Assembly: GCA_018667335.1 (NCBI GenBank)
Contig: JABIVD010000027.1
Location: forward strand, 124,001-188,000
Length of the DNA stretch: 64,000 nucleotides
Reading direction: 5' to 3'
Source: Rhodospirillaceae bacterium
Lineage (GTDB): Bacteria > Pseudomonadota > Alphaproteobacteria > UBA6615
Below are positions 19,158 through 32,449 of the stretch, piece by piece. The position numbers and the translations under genes were made by a program. The notes beneath the pieces were generated by a model that saw nothing but the letters and a program-made list of their open reading frames with translations, was not told where the DNA came from and ran no database searches. How positions within the stretch are numbered: the first letter of the stretch is position 1; every line of letters begins with the position of its first letter.

Positions 19158-19930
19158 CAGTTGGCTCCTGCCCCATTCTCTCGGGAGACCGTGCTTACCG
19201 GGAAAACGTCACCCACCGCAATATGTTCGGTGCCAACTGCGGTCTCCAGCATCAGGTTTCCGCTGTCGTCGATGCCCGAGAACGTGCCCGCCTTCGTGCC
19301 GTCAGGCAGCTTCACCGTCAGTTGCGTATCGAGCGCCAGCGCCAACCCAGACCAGATCGCCCGGATTGGCCCAAATCCGTCCCGCTCCCAGATGGCGAGC
19401 AATTCTACCAGGTTCGGCAGGAAACCCTCGAGCAGCGCTTCCACCGAAATATCGTGCCCCGCGGCGCGCAAACAGGTGGCACCGGTCACGTCTGGTTGGC
19501 TCTCGACATTCACACCGATGCCGGCGACCACCCAATCCAGGTTGCCGTCGGCACGCGCCGCGCTTTCCAGCAGAATGCCCGAGATTTTCTCACCGCCGAG
19601 CAAAAGATCATTGGGCCACTTCAGATCGACATCGGCACCGGCAACGTCCCGGATCGTGCGGGCCATCGCAGCACCCACCGCGAATCCGATCTGCGGCGCG
19701 CTCGCGATGGCACAGTTCGGGCGGAGCAGGACGGAGATGTAAAGGTTGCCGCGGGGCGAATTCCAGCTTCTGCCATGTCGCCCGCGCCCGGCGGTCTGTT
19801 CCCGCGCCCACACGATTGTCAGGCTCGGTGCGCCATCAGCTGCCAGTGCCTTGGCATCCTCACTGGTGCTGCCGACACTGTCTCGCGCAATCAATTGGCA
19901 ACCCGGCGGCACGCCCGGCTGTCCGGTCAT
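19157..19930 (-). CDS. birA: Biotin--[acetyl-CoA-carboxylase] ligase
   Basis: 257 aa. Transfers biotin to the lysine of biotin carboxyl carrier proteins. The biotinyl-AMP loop is seen as EQTAGRGRHGRSWNSPRGNLY, with KWPNDLLLGGEKISGILLE as the second conserved block. A C-terminal SH3-like domain spans about 205-250. The N-terminal helix-turn-helix of E. coli BirA is missing, so this is a monofunctional ligase that cannot repress a biotin operon itself. Positioned 2 bp downstream of nuoN, which is a common alphaproteobacterial arrangement. Confidence 0.94.
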   Translation of the reverse strand: MTGQPGVPPGCQLIARDSVGSTSEDAKALAADGAPSLTIVWAREQTAGRGRHGRSWNSPRGNLYISVLLRPNCAIASAPQIGFAVGAAMARTIRDVAGADVDLKWPNDLLLGGEKISGILLESAARADGNLDWVVAGIGVNVESQPDVTGATCLRAAGHDISVEALLEGFLPNLVELLAIWERDGFGPIRAIWSGLALALDTQLTVKLPDGTKAGTFSGIDDSGNLMLETAVGTEHIAVGDVFPVSTVSRENGAGAN

Positions 19931-19932
19931 GT

Positions 19933-21372
19933 TCAGAACAGGACTGCCGCCGCCGCCTCGGCCCCATCCAGGACCGGCGCCAGACCGATGAAGAAGAACA
20001 TGGTGATAAGGCCGGTGACGGTCACGATCACGGTAATTTCGCGGCCCGGCGCGCGATCGAACGCTTCGGCAGGCTCATCGAAATACATCAGCTTGACGAT
20101 CCGCAGGTAGTAGTAGGCACCCACGACGCTCGTCAGCAGGCCGACGACCGTGAGCACGTAGAGGCCCGCCTCGATCGCCGCCAGGAAGACATAGAACTTG
20201 GCGAAGAAGCCCGCGAGAGGGGGAATTCCGGCCATCGAGAACATGAACACAGCAAGTGCGGCCGCCAGATACGGGTTGGTCTTGCTGAGGCCCGCCAGCT
20301 GGTCAATGTCCTCGACCATCCGGCCTTGCCGGCGCATCGCCAGGATGCAGGCGAAGGTCCCGATATTCATGAACACATAGATGGTCAGGTACAGCAGGAT
20401 GCCCTGGACACCCGTCTCGTTCCCTGCCGCCAGGCCGACAAGTACGAAGCCCATATGGCCGATCGAACTGTAGGCCATCAGGCGCTTGATGTTGGTCTGC
20501 ACGATGGCCGCAAAGGAGCCCAGAATCATCGATGCCAGCGAGATGAACCAGATCACCTGCTGCCACTCCGCAACCAGGTCTCCGAACGGCTCGAGCATGA
20601 CGCGCACGAACAGGGCCATGGCCGCGATCTTCGGTGCGACCGCGAAGAAGGCCGTGACCGGTGTCGGCGCGCCCTCATACACATCCGGCGTCCACATATG
20701 GAACGGCACGGCTGAAACCTTGAAGGCGAGCCCGGCGGCGATAAAGACCAGACCGACGATCACACCCACCGGCGCGTCGCTGTCGGTTGCGAATGCCGCC
20801 GCCAGACCGTCGAAACTGGTGGTGCCGGCAAACCCGTAAATCAGGGACATGCCGTAAAGCAGGATTCCCGAGCTCAACGCGCCGAGGACGAAATATTTGA
20901 GGCCGGCCTCCGACGAGCGCAGATTGTCACGCCGGATGGCGGCCACGACGTACAGCGCGAGACTTTGCAGCTCGAGGCCCACGTAGAGCGACAGCAGGTC
21001 GTTGGCCGACACCATCATCATCATGCCGAGTACGGCAAAGACGATGAGGATCGGGTATTCGAACTGCTTGATGTCCTCGCGCATGTTGTAGGGCTGCGCC
21101 AAAATCAATGCGAGTGCGGCACCCGCGATCAGCAGCACCTTGGCAAAGACGGCAAACGCATCGACGACGAACTGGCCGTTGAAAGCCGTGGTTTTGCCCG
21201 CCGGTCCGGCAAGCACCAGAAGCGCGGCAACCACCAACACGAGCACGCCTGCCCAGGTCACGAAGCGGGTCGCCCCCTCGCCCCGGAAGGCCCCGTACAT
21301 CAGCATCACCATGGCGGCGACCGCCATGAACAACTCAGGCCAGATGGCAGATATATCGACGGCAATATTCAT
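19933..21372 (-). CDS. nuoN: NADH-quinone oxidoreductase subunit N
   Basis: 479 aa, about 14 transmembrane helices. Antiporter-like proton-pumping subunit of the complex I membrane arm. The proton_antipo_M core contains [22 protein letters not shown] and [14 protein letters not shown], carrying the conserved channel Lys and His. 17 bp after nuoM; last nuo gene, followed by birA after 2 bp. Confidence 0.97.
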   Translation of the reverse strand: MNIAVDISAIWPELFMAVAAMVMLMYGAFRGEGATRFVTWAGVLVLVVAALLVLAGPAGKTTAFNGQFVVDAFAVFAKVLLIAGAALALILAQPYNMREDIKQFEYPILIVFAVLGMMMMVSANDLLSLYVGLELQSLALYVVAAIRRDNLRSSEAGLKYFVLGALSSGILLYGMSLIYGFAGTTSFDGLAAAFATDSDAPVGVIVGLVFIAAGLAFKVSAVPFHMWTPDVYEGAPTPVTAFFAVAPKIAAMALFVRVMLEPFGDLVAEWQQVIWFISLASMILGSFAAIVQTNIKRLMAYSSIGHMGFVLVGLAAGNETGVQGILLYLTIYVFMNIGTFACILAMRRQGRMVEDIDQLAGLSKTNPYLAAALAVFMFSMAGIPPLAGFFAKFYVFLAAIEAGLYVLTVVGLLTSVVGAYYYLRIVKLMYFDEPAEAFDRAPGREITVIVTVTGLITMFFFIGLAPVLDGAEAAAAVLF

Positions 21373-21389
21373 ATTCTGCGCCCTTCCGC

Positions 21390-22904
21390 CTACCGGCCCG
21401 CAAGGTTGAGCGGATCAACCGAGGACAGGGCCGTCTGATAATTTGCCAGGAGGTTCGAGACACTCGCGTCGAACACGCTCAGGAATGGATCTGGCCAGAT
21501 GCCCATCCACAGAACCAGTGCGACCAGCGGTGCGAATATCGCGATCTCGCGGGGCTCAAGGTCCAGAATCTTCTTGAGATATTCCTTCTCAAGCTTGCCG
21601 AAAATCACCCTGCGGTAGAGATAGAGCATGTAGGCCGCACCCAGGATCACGCCGGTCGCGGCGAAGAAAGCCACCCAGGTGTTGTCCTGGAAAACGCCCA
21701 GCAGGATGAGGAACTCTCCAACGAAACCACTGGTGCCCGGCAGCCCGATCGACCCCAGCATGAACACCATGAAGACAAAGGCGAATTTCGGCATTCGTTC
21801 GACCAGCCCGCCATAGTGGGCGATCTCGCGGCTGTGTTCACGGTCGTAGACGACGCCAACACACAGGAACAGTGCGGCCGAAAGGATGCCATGGCTCAGC
21901 ATCTGGAAGATCGCACCGTCGATCCCCTGTTGGGTCGCGGTGAAGATGCCGATGGTCACGAAGCCCATATGCGCAACAGACGAGTAGGCAATCAGCTTCT
22001 TCATGTCTTCCTGCGCCAGGGCCACCAGCGAGGTGTAGATGATCGCAATCACCGACAGGGTGTAGATCAGCGGCACGAACTGTTCCGAGGCGAGCGGCAG
22101 GATGGGCAGGGAGAAACGCAGGAAACCGTAGCCACCCATCTTCAGCAACACGCCGGCGAGGATGACCGAGCCCGCGGTAGGTGCTTCCACATGAGCATCG
22201 GGCAGCCAGGTGTGCACCGGCCACATCGGCATCTTGACGGCGAAGGACGCGAAGAAGGCGAGCCACAACCAGGTCTGGAGCTCCGCCGGGACACTGAATG
22301 CCATCAATGTCGGGATGTCCGTGGTGCCGGCTTCGAAATACAGCGCCAGGAGCGCGGCCAGCAGCAGGACCGAGCCGGCCAGCGTGTAGAGGAAGAACTT
22401 GAACGCCGAGTAGACCCGGCGCGGCCCACCCCAGACACCGATGATGATGAACATCGGGATCAGGACCGCTTCGAAGAAAATATAGAAGATCAGGAAATCG
22501 AGCGCGACGAAGGTGCCGATCATGAACGTCTCGAGCACGAGAAACGCGATCATGTATTCCTTCACGCGAACCGTGATGGCCTTCCAGGAAGCCAGCACGC
22601 AAATCGGCGTCAGGAACGTCGAGAGGATCACGAAGAACAGCGAAATCCCGTCGATTCCCATGTGATAGGAGATATTAAAGGCGGGCAGCCATGCCACCTT
22701 CTCGACGAACTGGAAGTCCGACGTGGTCGGATCGAAGTTCAACCACAGCAGCAGGCTGATCACGAAGGTCGCGAGCGAGGTCCACAGCGCACCCCAGCGG
22801 GCGTTGCGAGCGACCTGCTCCTCGGTGCCGCGGGCGGCCAGGATGAACAACACGCCGACGAGCGGCAGGAAGGTCACGAGCGACAGAATTGGGAATGAGT
22901 CCAT
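21390..22904 (-). CDS. nuoM: NADH-quinone oxidoreductase subunit M
   Basis: 504 aa, about 14 transmembrane helices. Antiporter-like subunit of complex [21 protein letters not shown] and [16 protein letters not shown] are the channel motifs, with conserved Glu in the helix around [15 protein letters not shown]. Lies 12 bp after nuoL and 17 bp before nuoN. Confidence 0.97.
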   Translation of the reverse strand: MDSFPILSLVTFLPLVGVLFILAARGTEEQVARNARWGALWTSLATFVISLLLWLNFDPTTSDFQFVEKVAWLPAFNISYHMGIDGISLFFVILSTFLTPICVLASWKAITVRVKEYMIAFLVLETFMIGTFVALDFLIFYIFFEAVLIPMFIIIGVWGGPRRVYSAFKFFLYTLAGSVLLLAALLALYFEAGTTDIPTLMAFSVPAELQTWLWLAFFASFAVKMPMWPVHTWLPDAHVEAPTAGSVILAGVLLKMGGYGFLRFSLPILPLASEQFVPLIYTLSVIAIIYTSLVALAQEDMKKLIAYSSVAHMGFVTIGIFTATQQGIDGAIFQMLSHGILSAALFLCVGVVYDREHSREIAHYGGLVERMPKFAFVFMVFMLGSIGLPGTSGFVGEFLILLGVFQDNTWVAFFAATGVILGAAYMLYLYRRVIFGKLEKEYLKKILDLEPREIAIFAPLVALVLWMGIWPDPFLSVFDASVSNLLANYQTALSSVDPLNLAGR

Positions 22905-22916
22905 GTGCCGCCCCCC

Positions 22917-24842
22917 TTACCCGAAGAATCCGAAGAGGAACCAGCTGGCGAGCAGCACCAGGCCGATCAGCATCGCGAAGGCGTAGTGATACACGAAGCC
23001 GGATTGCATGCGGCTGGCCCGCCCGGCGATATCCTTGGCTGCAGCAGCGATGCCGTCGGGACCGACACCGTCAATCACGGCGCCGTCGCCTGATTTCCAG
23101 AGGCCACGGCCCAGAACGAAGGACGGGCGGACGAAGATCCGGTCATAGAGCTCATCGAAGAACCACTTGTTGAAGACGAAGCTGTGGATCGGGCGCACCA
23201 TTGCGACAAATTTCGCCGGCCAGCCGGGCTTGGCGATGTACATCACCCAGGCCAGAACGATGCCGACGGCGCCGACGACGATCGGCAGGAACTTGACCCA
23301 TTTGGGCACGTGATGGGCTTCCTCGATGATGTTGTGGGTCATCAGGATGGAAGACCGCCAGAATTCGTCGAGATGATGGCCGACGAAATAGTCCGCCGCC
23401 AGCCAGCCCGAGAAGATTGCGCCCAGCGCCAGAACCACCAGCGGCAGGATCATCACCGGCGGTGATTCATGCGCATGGTCGAATGTGTGGTCGTCGGCGC
23501 GGGTCCGGCCGTGGAAGGTCAGGAACAACAGGCGCCAGGAATAGAACGCGGTCATCAGGGCCGCGGCGATGCCGGCCCAGAAGGCATACAGCCCCATGCC
23601 CGTGTGCGCGGCGAAGGCGGATTCAAGAATGACGTCTTTCGACCAGAAGCCGGCGAAGAACGGGACTCCCGCCAGCGCCAGGCTGCCAATCCACATCAGC
23701 GAGGCCGTGACCTTCATCTTGGAGAACAGCCCGCCCATCTTGCGCATGTCCTGCTCGTCATCCATCCCGTGGATCACGCTGCCCGCCCCCAGGAACAGGA
23801 GCGCCTTGAAAAAGGCGTGGGTCATCAGATGGAAGATGGCGGCCGGATAGGCGCCCACCCCGACGGCGAAGAACATGTAGCCCAGCTGGGAACAGGTCGA
23901 ATAGGCGATGACCCGTTTGATATCGAACTGGGTCAGGCCGATCGTCGCGGCGAAGAAGGCCGTGGATCCACCGATAAAGACGATGAAAGTCAGCGCTATC
24001 GGCGCGAATTCAAACATCGGCGACAGGCGCACGACCATGAACACGCCCGCCGTCACCATCGTCGCGGCATGGATCAGGGCCGACACCGGCGTCGGGCCCT
24101 CCATCGCGTCCGGCAGCCATGTGTGCAGGCCGATCTGGGCCGACTTGCCCATCGCGCCGATGAACAGCAGGAAGCAGAGCGTGGTGACGATATCCAGTTC
24201 CATCGAAAGGAAGCTGAAGGTCCGGCCTGCCACTTCCGGCACGGCGGCGAAGACCGTATCGAAATCCAGCGTCCCGAAGGCGAAGAAGACGCCGAAGATG
24301 CCGAGCATGAAGCCGAAATCACCGACCCGATTGACCACGAAGGCCTTGATAGCGGCCGCATTGGCCGACGGCCGGCCGGACCAGAAGCCGATCAGCAGAT
24401 AGGACATCAATCCGACGCCCTCCCAGCCGAAGAACATCTGGACGAAATTGTCTGCCGTCACCAGCGCCAGCATGAAGAAGGTGAACAGGCTGAGATAGGC
24501 CATGAACCGCGGCTTGTGCGGATCATGGGACATGTAGCCGACGGAATAGACATGGACCATCGACGACACGACGTTGACCACGAACATCATCACGGCCGTG
24601 AGCGTGTCGACGCGCAGGGCCCAGCTGAGCTCAAGCGTTCCGGAATCGATCCAGGTGAACAGCTCGATCGTGCGTTCGTTGCCCTGAATACCGACATGCC
24701 AGAGCAGGTAGCTCGACAGGATTGCGGCTATGAGCATCGGAATGACGGTGACCAGTTGCGCGGCACGGTCGCCCATCCGGACACCGAAAATACCGGCGAT
24801 AAGTCCGCCCGCGAGCGGTAAGAAGACAGCGAGTTCGATCAT
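22917..24842 (-). CDS. nuoL: NADH-quinone oxidoreductase subunit L
   Basis: 641 aa, the largest antiporter-like subunit of complex I, at the distal end of the membrane arm. The N-terminal Proton_antipo_N segment is followed by the channel motifs GKSAQIGLHTWLPDAMEGPTP and RVIAYSTCSQLGYMFF. The long C-terminal part (about 500-641) corresponds to the lateral amphipathic helix and its anchor. 7 bp after nuoK. Confidence 0.97.
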   Translation of the reverse strand: MIELAVFLPLAGGLIAGIFGVRMGDRAAQLVTVIPMLIAAILSSYLLWHVGIQGNERTIELFTWIDSGTLELSWALRVDTLTAVMMFVVNVVSSMVHVYSVGYMSHDPHKPRFMAYLSLFTFFMLALVTADNFVQMFFGWEGVGLMSYLLIGFWSGRPSANAAAIKAFVVNRVGDFGFMLGIFGVFFAFGTLDFDTVFAAVPEVAGRTFSFLSMELDIVTTLCFLLFIGAMGKSAQIGLHTWLPDAMEGPTPVSALIHAATMVTAGVFMVVRLSPMFEFAPIALTFIVFIGGSTAFFAATIGLTQFDIKRVIAYSTCSQLGYMFFAVGVGAYPAAIFHLMTHAFFKALLFLGAGSVIHGMDDEQDMRKMGGLFSKMKVTASLMWIGSLALAGVPFFAGFWSKDVILESAFAAHTGMGLYAFWAGIAAALMTAFYSWRLLFLTFHGRTRADDHTFDHAHESPPVMILPLVVLALGAIFSGWLAADYFVGHHLDEFWRSSILMTHNIIEEAHHVPKWVKFLPIVVGAVGIVLAWVMYIAKPGWPAKFVAMVRPIHSFVFNKWFFDELYDRIFVRPSFVLGRGLWKSGDGAVIDGVGPDGIAAAAKDIAGRASRMQSGFVYHYAFAMLIGLVLLASWFLFGFFG

Positions 24843-24849
24843 ACTCCGA

Positions 24850-25161
24850 TCAACCCTTCATCATGTTGATGTCTTCGACCGCGATCGATCCGCGGTTGCG
24901 GAAATAGACGACAAGAATGGCCAGGCCGATCGCAGCTTCCGCCGCGGCGACCGTGAGAATAAACATCGCGAAAACCTGGCCCACCAGATCTCCCAGATGG
25001 GCGGAAAAGGCGACGAAGTTGATGTTCACCGCGAGCAGCATCAGCTCGATCGACATCATGATGATGATGACGTTCTTCCGGTTCAGGAAAATGCCGAAAA
25101 TACCCAACGTGAACAGGATCGCCCCGACCGTCAGGTAGTGCGAAAGACCGATCTCAAGCAT
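24850..25161 (-). CDS. nuoK: NADH-quinone oxidoreductase subunit K
   Basis: 103 aa, three transmembrane helices. It carries the two membrane-buried Glu of the proton path, in [10 protein letters not shown] and [12 protein letters not shown]. Its ATG shares a base with the nuoJ stop region (1-bp overlap at 25161), so the two are coupled. Homologue of mitochondrial ND4L. Confidence 0.97.
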   Translation of the reverse strand: MLEIGLSHYLTVGAILFTLGIFGIFLNRKNVIIIMMSIELMLLAVNINFVAFSAHLGDLVGQVFAMFILTVAAAEAAIGLAILVVYFRNRGSIAVEDINMMKG

Positions 25162-25775
25162 CAGACGCCGCTCCCCGTCGTGACATCTCTCACTTCGATC
25201 ACATCTTCGGGCCGACGCGAGACCTGGTCGGCGATCTTTTGACGCCGCACACCGGGACGGTGCCGCAATGTCAGGACGATCGCGCCGATCATGGCGATCA
25301 GCAGAATCAGGCCGGACGCCTGGAACAGGTAGATGTAGTCCGTATAGATAATCCGCCCGAGCGCATGGGTGTTGGTCACCTGATCAGGCGGCAATATGGG
25401 CGCAGTCAGGGCTTGGCCGACATCCGGTGCGACAATCCAGGTTCCGAAGATCAGGATCAGTTCCGCGGCCAGGATCAACCCGATCAGCGCACCAATCGGC
25501 AGATACTGGAGGAAGCCTTCACGCAATTCGGCGAAGTTGATGTCGAGCATCATGACGACGAACAGGAACAGCACCGCGACCGCGCCGACATAGACCACGA
25601 CCAGGATCATCGCCAGGAACTCCGCCCCGATCAGGACAAACAGGCCCGCCGCGTTGAAGAAGGCGAGGATCAGGAACAGGACCGAGTGGACCGGGTTGCG
25701 GGCGGATATCACCATCACGCCAGACGCCACGGCGAGCGCGGCGAAGAGATAAAATGCGAGTGCTTGAATAACCAA
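25161..25775 (-). CDS. nuoJ: NADH-quinone oxidoreductase subunit J
   Basis: 204 aa, five transmembrane helices, homologous to ND6. The conserved [20 protein letters not shown] helix is visible at about 57-77. It contains the pi-bulge region that takes part in coupling quinone reduction to proton pumping. The C-terminal tail (about 165-204) is charged and cytoplasmic. 15 bp after nuoI. Confidence 0.96.
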   Translation of the reverse strand: MVIQALAFYLFAALAVASGVMVISARNPVHSVLFLILAFFNAAGLFVLIGAEFLAMILVVVYVGAVAVLFLFVVMMLDINFAELREGFLQYLPIGALIGLILAAELILIFGTWIVAPDVGQALTAPILPPDQVTNTHALGRIIYTDYIYLFQASGLILLIAMIGAIVLTLRHRPGVRRQKIADQVSRRPEDVIEVRDVTTGSGV

Positions 25776-25790
25776 AGCTTCGTCCCCCGC

Positions 25791-26279
25791 CTACCGGTAC
25801 GGCGCGTCGGCGGCAAGTGCCGTCGCGAGCTCGGATTCCCACCGATCGCCATTCACCAGAAGCTTTTCCTTGTCGTACATCAGCTCCTCACGGGTCTCGG
25901 TCGCAAATTCGAAATTCGGGCCTTCGACGATGGCATCCACCGGGCAGGCTTCCTGACAGAAGCCGCAATAGATGCATTTCGTCATGTCGATGTCGTAGCG
26001 GGTGGTGCGACGCGATCCGTCGTCGCGCGGTTCCGCTTCGATCGTGATCGCCTGGGCCGGGCAGATCGCCTCGCACAACTTGCAGGCGATGCAGCGCTCC
26101 TCGCCGTTCGGATAGCGGCGCAGCGCATGTTCGCCACGGAAACGCGGGCTGATCGGGCCCTTTTCGTACGGGTAGTTGATCGTGACCTTCGGCTTGAAGA
26201 AATACTTCAAGGTCAGCCACATGCCGGCGACGATCTCCAACAGGAGCAGCGAACGGGCGGTACGGTCGAGCATTGCCAT
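25791..26279 (-). CDS. nuoI: NADH-quinone oxidoreductase subunit I (two 4Fe-4S)
   Basis: 162 aa ferredoxin-like subunit carrying clusters N6a and N6b. The two ligand motifs are [12 protein letters not shown] and [12 protein letters not shown], both complete. The N-terminal amphipathic helix includes [18 protein letters not shown]. 19 bp after nuoH. Confidence 0.97.
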   Translation of the reverse strand: MAMLDRTARSLLLLEIVAGMWLTLKYFFKPKVTINYPYEKGPISPRFRGEHALRRYPNGEERCIACKLCEAICPAQAITIEAEPRDDGSRRTTRYDIDMTKCIYCGFCQEACPVDAIVEGPNFEFATETREELMYDKEKLLVNGDRWESELATALAADAPYR

Positions 26280-26298
26280 ATCGTTCCTCCTCCGGTTC

Positions 26299-27318
26299 CT
26301 AGTTCACGATGCCGGGGTACCAGTCGAACACGACAATCGCGCCGGCTGTCACCACAACCCAAAGCAGCGAGGCCGGCAGGAACACCTTCCAGCCCAGACG
26401 CATGAGTTGGTCATATCGGTATCGCGGCAGCGTGGCGCGGACCCACAGGAACACGAACAGCATGGCCGAGACCTTGAGGGCGAACCAGACGATGCCCGGA
26501 ACCCAGTTCAGGATTGCGATGTCGAGCGGCGGCAACCAGCCGCCGAGAAACAGGATGACCGTCATCCCGCTCATCATCACCATGTTCGCGTATTCCCCGA
26601 GGAAGAACAGCGCGAACGCCATCGCCGAATATTCCACGTTGTAGCCGGTCACGAGTTCGGCTTCGGCCTCCGGCAGATCGAACGGTGCGCGATTGGTCTC
26701 GGCCAGTGCCGAGATGACAAACACGATGAACATCGGGAACAGCGGAATGAAGAACCAGACATCCTGCTGCGCCAGAACGATATCGCTGAGGTTCAGCGAA
26801 CCCACGGCCAGCAGCACCGTGATGATCACAAAACCGATCGAGACTTCGTAGGAGACCATCTGCGCAGCCGAGCGCAACGCACCCAGGAACGGGTATTTCG
26901 AGTTCGACGCCCAGCCGGCCATGATGATGCCGTAGACACCCAGCGAGCTGATCGCGAACAGATACAGAATGCCGACATTGATGTCGGACAACACCCAGCC
27001 GTCCGCGACCGGGATAACCGCCCAGCCGATCATCGCCAGGACAAAGGTCAGCATCGGCGCAATCAGGAAGACCACCCGGTTCGCACCCGTCGGGATGATC
27101 AATTCCTTGGTCATCAGCTTGAGCGCGTCGGCAAAGGGCTGCAGCAGGCCAAACGGCCCCACCACATTGGGTCCCATGCGCAATTGCATAAACCCGATCA
27201 CCTTGCGCTCGGCATAGGTCAGATAAGCGACCACGATGAGCAACGGCACAACGATGAACAGAATCTGGATGACGATCCAGAGTGTCGGCCAGGCGTATGA
27301 CCACCAGAACTCAACCAT
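26299..27318 (-). CDS. nuoH: NADH-quinone oxidoreductase subunit H
   Basis: 339 aa from the ATG at 27318, eight transmembrane helices, homologous to ND1. It forms the quinone entry site: [23 protein letters not shown] and [17 protein letters not shown] are the family signatures. The start at 27318 is preferred over 27357 because GAGAGG precedes it and the overlap with nuoG shrinks to 8 nt. The longer form adds 13 residues that only translate nuoG sequence. Confidence 0.95.
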   Translation of the reverse strand: MVEFWWSYAWPTLWIVIQILFIVVPLLIVVAYLTYAERKVIGFMQLRMGPNVVGPFGLLQPFADALKLMTKELIIPTGANRVVFLIAPMLTFVLAMIGWAVIPVADGWVLSDINVGILYLFAISSLGVYGIIMAGWASNSKYPFLGALRSAAQMVSYEVSIGFVIITVLLAVGSLNLSDIVLAQQDVWFFIPLFPMFIVFVISALAETNRAPFDLPEAEAELVTGYNVEYSAMAFALFFLGEYANMVMMSGMTVILFLGGWLPPLDIAILNWVPGIVWFALKVSAMLFVFLWVRATLPRYRYDQLMRLGWKVFLPASLLWVVVTAGAIVVFDWYPGIVN

Positions 27319-29377
27319 CCGTGCCGGTCCTCTCGCCGTTGCCACTGACAAATTCACGCGTGCATTCGGCCATTGTCTCCGAAGCCCGGCTGATTGCGTC
27401 GGTCATGTAATAGTTGCCGATGGGGCTCTCGAACGCAGCGGCGTCCATGTCTCCGGCGGTTCCGAAGGCGTCCCACGATGCCGGGGCAACCTGATCGACC
27501 TGCTCGAAAACCGGGTTCGCTGCGGCGAGTGCCGCGCGGACATCGCCGAGCGTCACATAATCCAGGTTCGCGCCGATCACGCCGGACAGCGCACGAATAA
27601 TCGTCCAGTCCTCACGTGCCTCACCCGGCGGCTGAACCGCCTGACGGGCCAGCTGCACCCGCCCTTCGGTGTTCACATAAGTGCCGTTCTTCTCGGTGTA
27701 GGCAGCACCCGGCAGGATCACGTCGGCGCGGTGCGCACCGGCATCGCCATGATGCCCCTGATAGACGACGAAAGCATCGCCCAGCGCAGCCGTGTCGATT
27801 TCGTCGGCACCCAGCAGATAGACAAGTTCGATGTCCCCGGCGCCGGCGCCGGCGATGATGCCGGCCACGTCGCGGCCATCCACACCCGGCACGAAGCCCA
27901 GATCGAGCCCGCCAACGCGCGCAGCCGCCGTGTGCAGAACGTTGAAGCCGTTCCAGTCGTCACGAACGATATTGCAATTGTCCGCCAGTGCGCGCGCCGC
28001 AGCTAAAACCGCATCACCATCGGCACGGGCCAACGCCCCCATGCCCACGATCACGACGGGGCGCTCGGCATTCTTGAGAGTTTCTGCGAACGGATGGGTG
28101 CCGTCTGCGATGGCTTTCAGTGTGTCAGGTCCCGCACCAAGATTCTCGCACGGATAGGTCAGGTCGATCTGCGGGCCGACCGCCGCGATCGTCGCACCGC
28201 CCTGGAGCCAGGCCTTACGCAGCCGGGTGTTCACCAATGGTGCTTCCCAACGCGGGTTGGTCCCGATCAGCAGAACCGCATCCGCCGTCTCGAGACCGGC
28301 AATCGAGCTGTTCATCAGATAGGCCGCGCGCGGTCCTGCCGGGAGCTTCGCCCCGTCCTGTCGGCAATCCATGTTCGGCGAACCGACAGAGTCCATTAAG
28401 CTCTTGAGAGCAAACATGGATTCGGCGTCACACAGGTCGCCCGCAACCGCTGCAATGCGCGAACCATCGAGGCCCTTCATCTTGTCAGCGATCGCCGCGA
28501 AGGCTTCGTCCCAGCTTGCCTCGGCAAGTTTCCCGTCCTTGCGAACATACGGCCGGTCGAGGCGTTGCCGGGAAAGTGCGTCGCATGCGTAGCGCGACTT
28601 GTCGGCAAGCCATTCCTCGTTCACGTCCTCATGGAGACGCGGCAGGATGCGCAGCACTTCGGTCTGTCGGGCGTCGACCCGGATCGAAGCCCCGACCGCG
28701 TCGAGCACATCGATGGATTCGGTCTTCGACAATTCCCAGGGACGCGAGACAAACGCATAGGGCTTGGACGTCAGCGCGCCGACCGGACAGAGATCTATGA
28801 CGTTCGCGCTCAACTCGGAATCGAGTGATTTCTCGAGATAGGTCGTGATCTCGGCATGCTCGCCGCGACCCAGGAGGCCGAGCTCCGGCACACCGGCAAT
28901 CTCTGTCGCAAAGCGCACGCAGCGGGTGCAGTGGATGCAGCGGGTCATGATCGTCTTGACCAGCGGCCCCATATGCTTGTCCTTGACCGCCCGCTTGTGC
29001 TCCTCGAAGCGTGAGCCGTCGCGGCCATAGGCCATGGCCTGATCCTGCAAATCGCATTCGCCACCCTGATCGCAGATCGGGCAATCCAGCGGATGGTTGA
29101 TGAGCAGGAACTCCATCACCCCGTTGCGGGCCTTCTTGACCATCTCGCTGTCGGTCTTGATCTCCATGCCGTCCGCGACCGGCAGCGCACAGGAGGCGGC
29201 CGGCTTGGGCGGTCCGGGCGAGACTTCGACCAGGCACATGCGGCAATTTCCGGCGACCGACAGACGCTCGTGATAACAAAAGCGTGGGATCTCCACGCCC
29301 GCCATCTCGCAAGCCTGCAGCGCGGTGACGCCTGCGGGGACTTCGATCTCGACGCCGTCGATAGTTACTGTAGGCAT
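27311..29377 (-). CDS. nuoG: NADH-quinone oxidoreductase subunit G
   Basis: 688 aa peripheral-arm subunit. The N-terminal 2Fe-2S domain has ligands C34, C45, C48 and C63. It is followed by the His-Cys3 4Fe-4S site ([17 protein letters not shown]) and the CIHCTRC...CP site. The rest is a molybdopterin-oxidoreductase-like domain without cofactor function, shorter than the E. coli subunit of about 900 aa and similar to the mitochondrial 75-kDa form. No extra N7 cluster motif is evident. 11 bp after nuoF. Confidence 0.96.
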   Translation of the reverse strand: MPTVTIDGVEIEVPAGVTALQACEMAGVEIPRFCYHERLSVAGNCRMCLVEVSPGPPKPAASCALPVADGMEIKTDSEMVKKARNGVMEFLLINHPLDCPICDQGGECDLQDQAMAYGRDGSRFEEHKRAVKDKHMGPLVKTIMTRCIHCTRCVRFATEIAGVPELGLLGRGEHAEITTYLEKSLDSELSANVIDLCPVGALTSKPYAFVSRPWELSKTESIDVLDAVGASIRVDARQTEVLRILPRLHEDVNEEWLADKSRYACDALSRQRLDRPYVRKDGKLAEASWDEAFAAIADKMKGLDGSRIAAVAGDLCDAESMFALKSLMDSVGSPNMDCRQDGAKLPAGPRAAYLMNSSIAGLETADAVLLIGTNPRWEAPLVNTRLRKAWLQGGATIAAVGPQIDLTYPCENLGAGPDTLKAIADGTHPFAETLKNAERPVVIVGMGALARADGDAVLAAARALADNCNIVRDDWNGFNVLHTAAARVGGLDLGFVPGVDGRDVAGIIAGAGAGDIELVYLLGADEIDTAALGDAFVVYQGHHGDAGAHRADVILPGAAYTEKNGTYVNTEGRVQLARQAVQPPGEAREDWTIIRALSGVIGANLDYVTLGDVRAALAAANPVFEQVDQVAPASWDAFGTAGDMDAAAFESPIGNYYMTDAISRASETMAECTREFVSGNGERTGTDG

Positions 29378-29388
29378 CTATTCGTCCC

Positions 29389-30689
<1,301 letters not shown>

Positions 30690-30690
<1 letters not shown>

Positions 30691-31274
30691 CACGCACTCT
30701 CCCCGGCGCCGGTCAATGTCGCCCGCTCGCCTGTCGGCTCTGATCCCGCGCGTCCCGCCTGGGACCCGGGCTTCGGTGTCTCGCCGCGCTTGAGCGCCTC
30801 GAGGACGGCCTTGAAACTGTCGGCGGTCAGATCCTCGTAATATTCGTCGTTGATCTGGACCATCGGCGCATTGCAACAGGCGCCAAGGCATTCGACTTCG
30901 ACCACCGTGAACGTGCCGTCGTCGCTGGTCTCGCCCAGGCCACAACCGGTGACGTCCTTCGCCACGGCGCGGAGATCGTCCGACCCGCGCAGCCAGCACG
31001 GCGTCGTGCGGCAGAGCTGCACAAAATTCTTGCCGACCGGTTCCAGGTTGAACATCGAATAGAAGCTGGCGACTTCCAGGACCCGGATATTCGGCATGTC
31101 GAGATAGGTCGCGACATATTCCAGCGCCTCGGTCGGCAACCAGCCGCCGGCCTGCCGCTGGGCCAGGTCGAGCAGCGGGATCACCGCGCTCTGCTGCCGG
31201 CCTTCGGGGTAGCGCGCCACGATCGTCTCGGCACGCGCGCGGTAGGTCTCGTCAAATGCAAAGGCGTCGCTCAT
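30690..31274 (-). CDS. nuoE: NADH-quinone oxidoreductase subunit E (2Fe-2S)
   Basis: 194 aa from the ATG at 31274, which overlaps the nuoD stop by 4 nt. Thioredoxin-like 2Fe-2S subunit carrying N1a: CRTTPC and CLGACC give the CxxxxC and CxxxC ligands. The family usually ends shortly after DLT..; here a Pro/Gly/Ser-rich tail of about 30 residues follows (from [12 protein letters not shown]), a modest C-terminal extension. The frame continues upstream to 31688 as a meaningless extension inside nuoD. Confidence 0.96.
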
Positions 31275-32449
31275 CGGTCGACCTCTCCGAACACGATATC
31301 GAGGCTGCCGATCACCGCCGGCACATCGGCCAGCATGTGCCCCTTGGTGAGGGCCTCGACGGCCTGCATGAAGGCAAATCCCGGCGCACGGATCTTGCAG
31401 CGATATGGTTTGTTGCTGCCGTCGGCCACGAGATAGACGCCGAACTCGCCCTTGGGCGCCTCGACGGCCGTGTAGGTCTCGCCCGCCGGCACATGATAGC
31501 CCTCGGTATAGAGCTTGAAGTGATGGATCAGCGCTTCCATCGAATGCTTCATCTCGCCGCGGCGCGGCGGGGTGAGCTTGTGGTTCTGGGTCATGACGGG
31601 GCCATCGGGCATCTCGTCGAGACACTGCTTGATGATCCGCAGGCTCTGGCGCATTTCCTCGACCCGCACGAGATAGCGTGCGTAGCAATCGCCGGTCTTG
31701 CCAACGGGCACATCGAAATCCATCCGATCATAGACGTCATAGGGCTGCGACTTGCGCAGATCCCAGGCCACGCCGCTGGCGCGCAGGGTCGGGCCGGACA
31801 TGCCCCAATCCATCGCCTCCTCGGCCGAGAACACGCCGATATCGACGGTCCGCTGCTTGAAGATGCGGTTGTCGGTGAGCAGGCTTTCCATGTCTGCAAG
31901 GAACTTCGGAAAACTCTCGCAGAACGCATAGATGTCCTCGGCGAGACCCGCCGGCATATCCTGATGCACGCCGCCCGGGCGGAAATACGCCGCGTGCAGC
32001 CGCGCGCCCGAGACCCGCTCGTAGAATTCCATCATCCGCTCGCGTTCCTCGAACCCCCAAAGAAGCGGCGTCATGGCTCCGACATCGAGCGCATAGGTCG
32101 TCAGGTTCATGATGTGGTTGAGGATGCGGGTGATCTCGGAGAACAGAACCCGGATGTACTGGCCGCGCTCGGGCACTTCGATGCCGAGCAGCTTCTCGAC
32201 GGCCAGTGCGTAAGTGTGCTCCTGACACATCGGCGAGACGTAATCGAGCCGATCGAAATACGGCACGGCCTGCAGGTAGGTCTTGTACTCGATCAGCTTC
32301 TCGGTGCCCCGGTGGAGCAGCCCGATATGGGGGTCGGCACGCTCGACGACCTCGCCGTCCATTTCGAGGACGAGGCGCAGAACACCATGGGCCGCGGGAT
32401 GCTGCGGCCCGAAGTTGAGGGTCATATTCTTGATCGCGACTTCGGACAT
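31271..32449 (-). CDS. nuoD: NADH-quinone oxidoreductase subunit D
   Basis: 392 aa, 49-kDa-type subunit that lines the quinone site with NuoB. N-terminal [25 protein letters not shown] carries the conserved His near the quinone. [14 protein letters not shown] and the C-terminal VFGEVDR are family landmarks. Stop and start overlap with nuoC (1 nt) and nuoE (4 nt). NuoC and NuoD are separate here, unlike the fused E. coli protein. Confidence 0.97.
   Translation of the reverse strand: MSEVAIKNMTLNFGPQHPAAHGVLRLVLEMDGEVVERADPHIGLLHRGTEKLIEYKTYLQAVPYFDRLDYVSPMCQEHTYALAVEKLLGIEVPERGQYIRVLFSEITRILNHIMNLTTYALDVGAMTPLLWGFEERERMMEFYERVSGARLHAAYFRPGGVHQDMPAGLAEDIYAFCESFPKFLADMESLLTDNRIFKQRTVDIGVFSAEEAMDWGMSGPTLRASGVAWDLRKSQPYDVYDRMDFDVPVGKTGDCYARYLVRVEEMRQSLRIIKQCLDEMPDGPVMTQNHKLTPPRRGEMKHSMEALIHHFKLYTEGYHVPAGETYTAVEAPKGEFGVYLVADGSNKPYRCKIRAPGFAFMQAVEALTKGHMLADVPAVIGSLDIVFGEVDR

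Noticed and set aside
21816-26405. Several long plus-strand frames (360-450 codons) opposite the nuo genes
   Set aside because: All mirror strongly conserved complex I genes and are dominated by His, Arg, Glu and Asp from reverse-complemented hydrophobic codons.
30691-30999. N-terminal extension of nuoF to 536 residues
   Set aside because: The extra 103 residues overlap nuoE in another frame and are Arg-rich; the family starts at the ATG at 30690.
31275-31688. N-terminal extension of nuoE
   Set aside because: It reads through nuoD in another frame; the ATG at 31274 has the expected 4-nt overlap.
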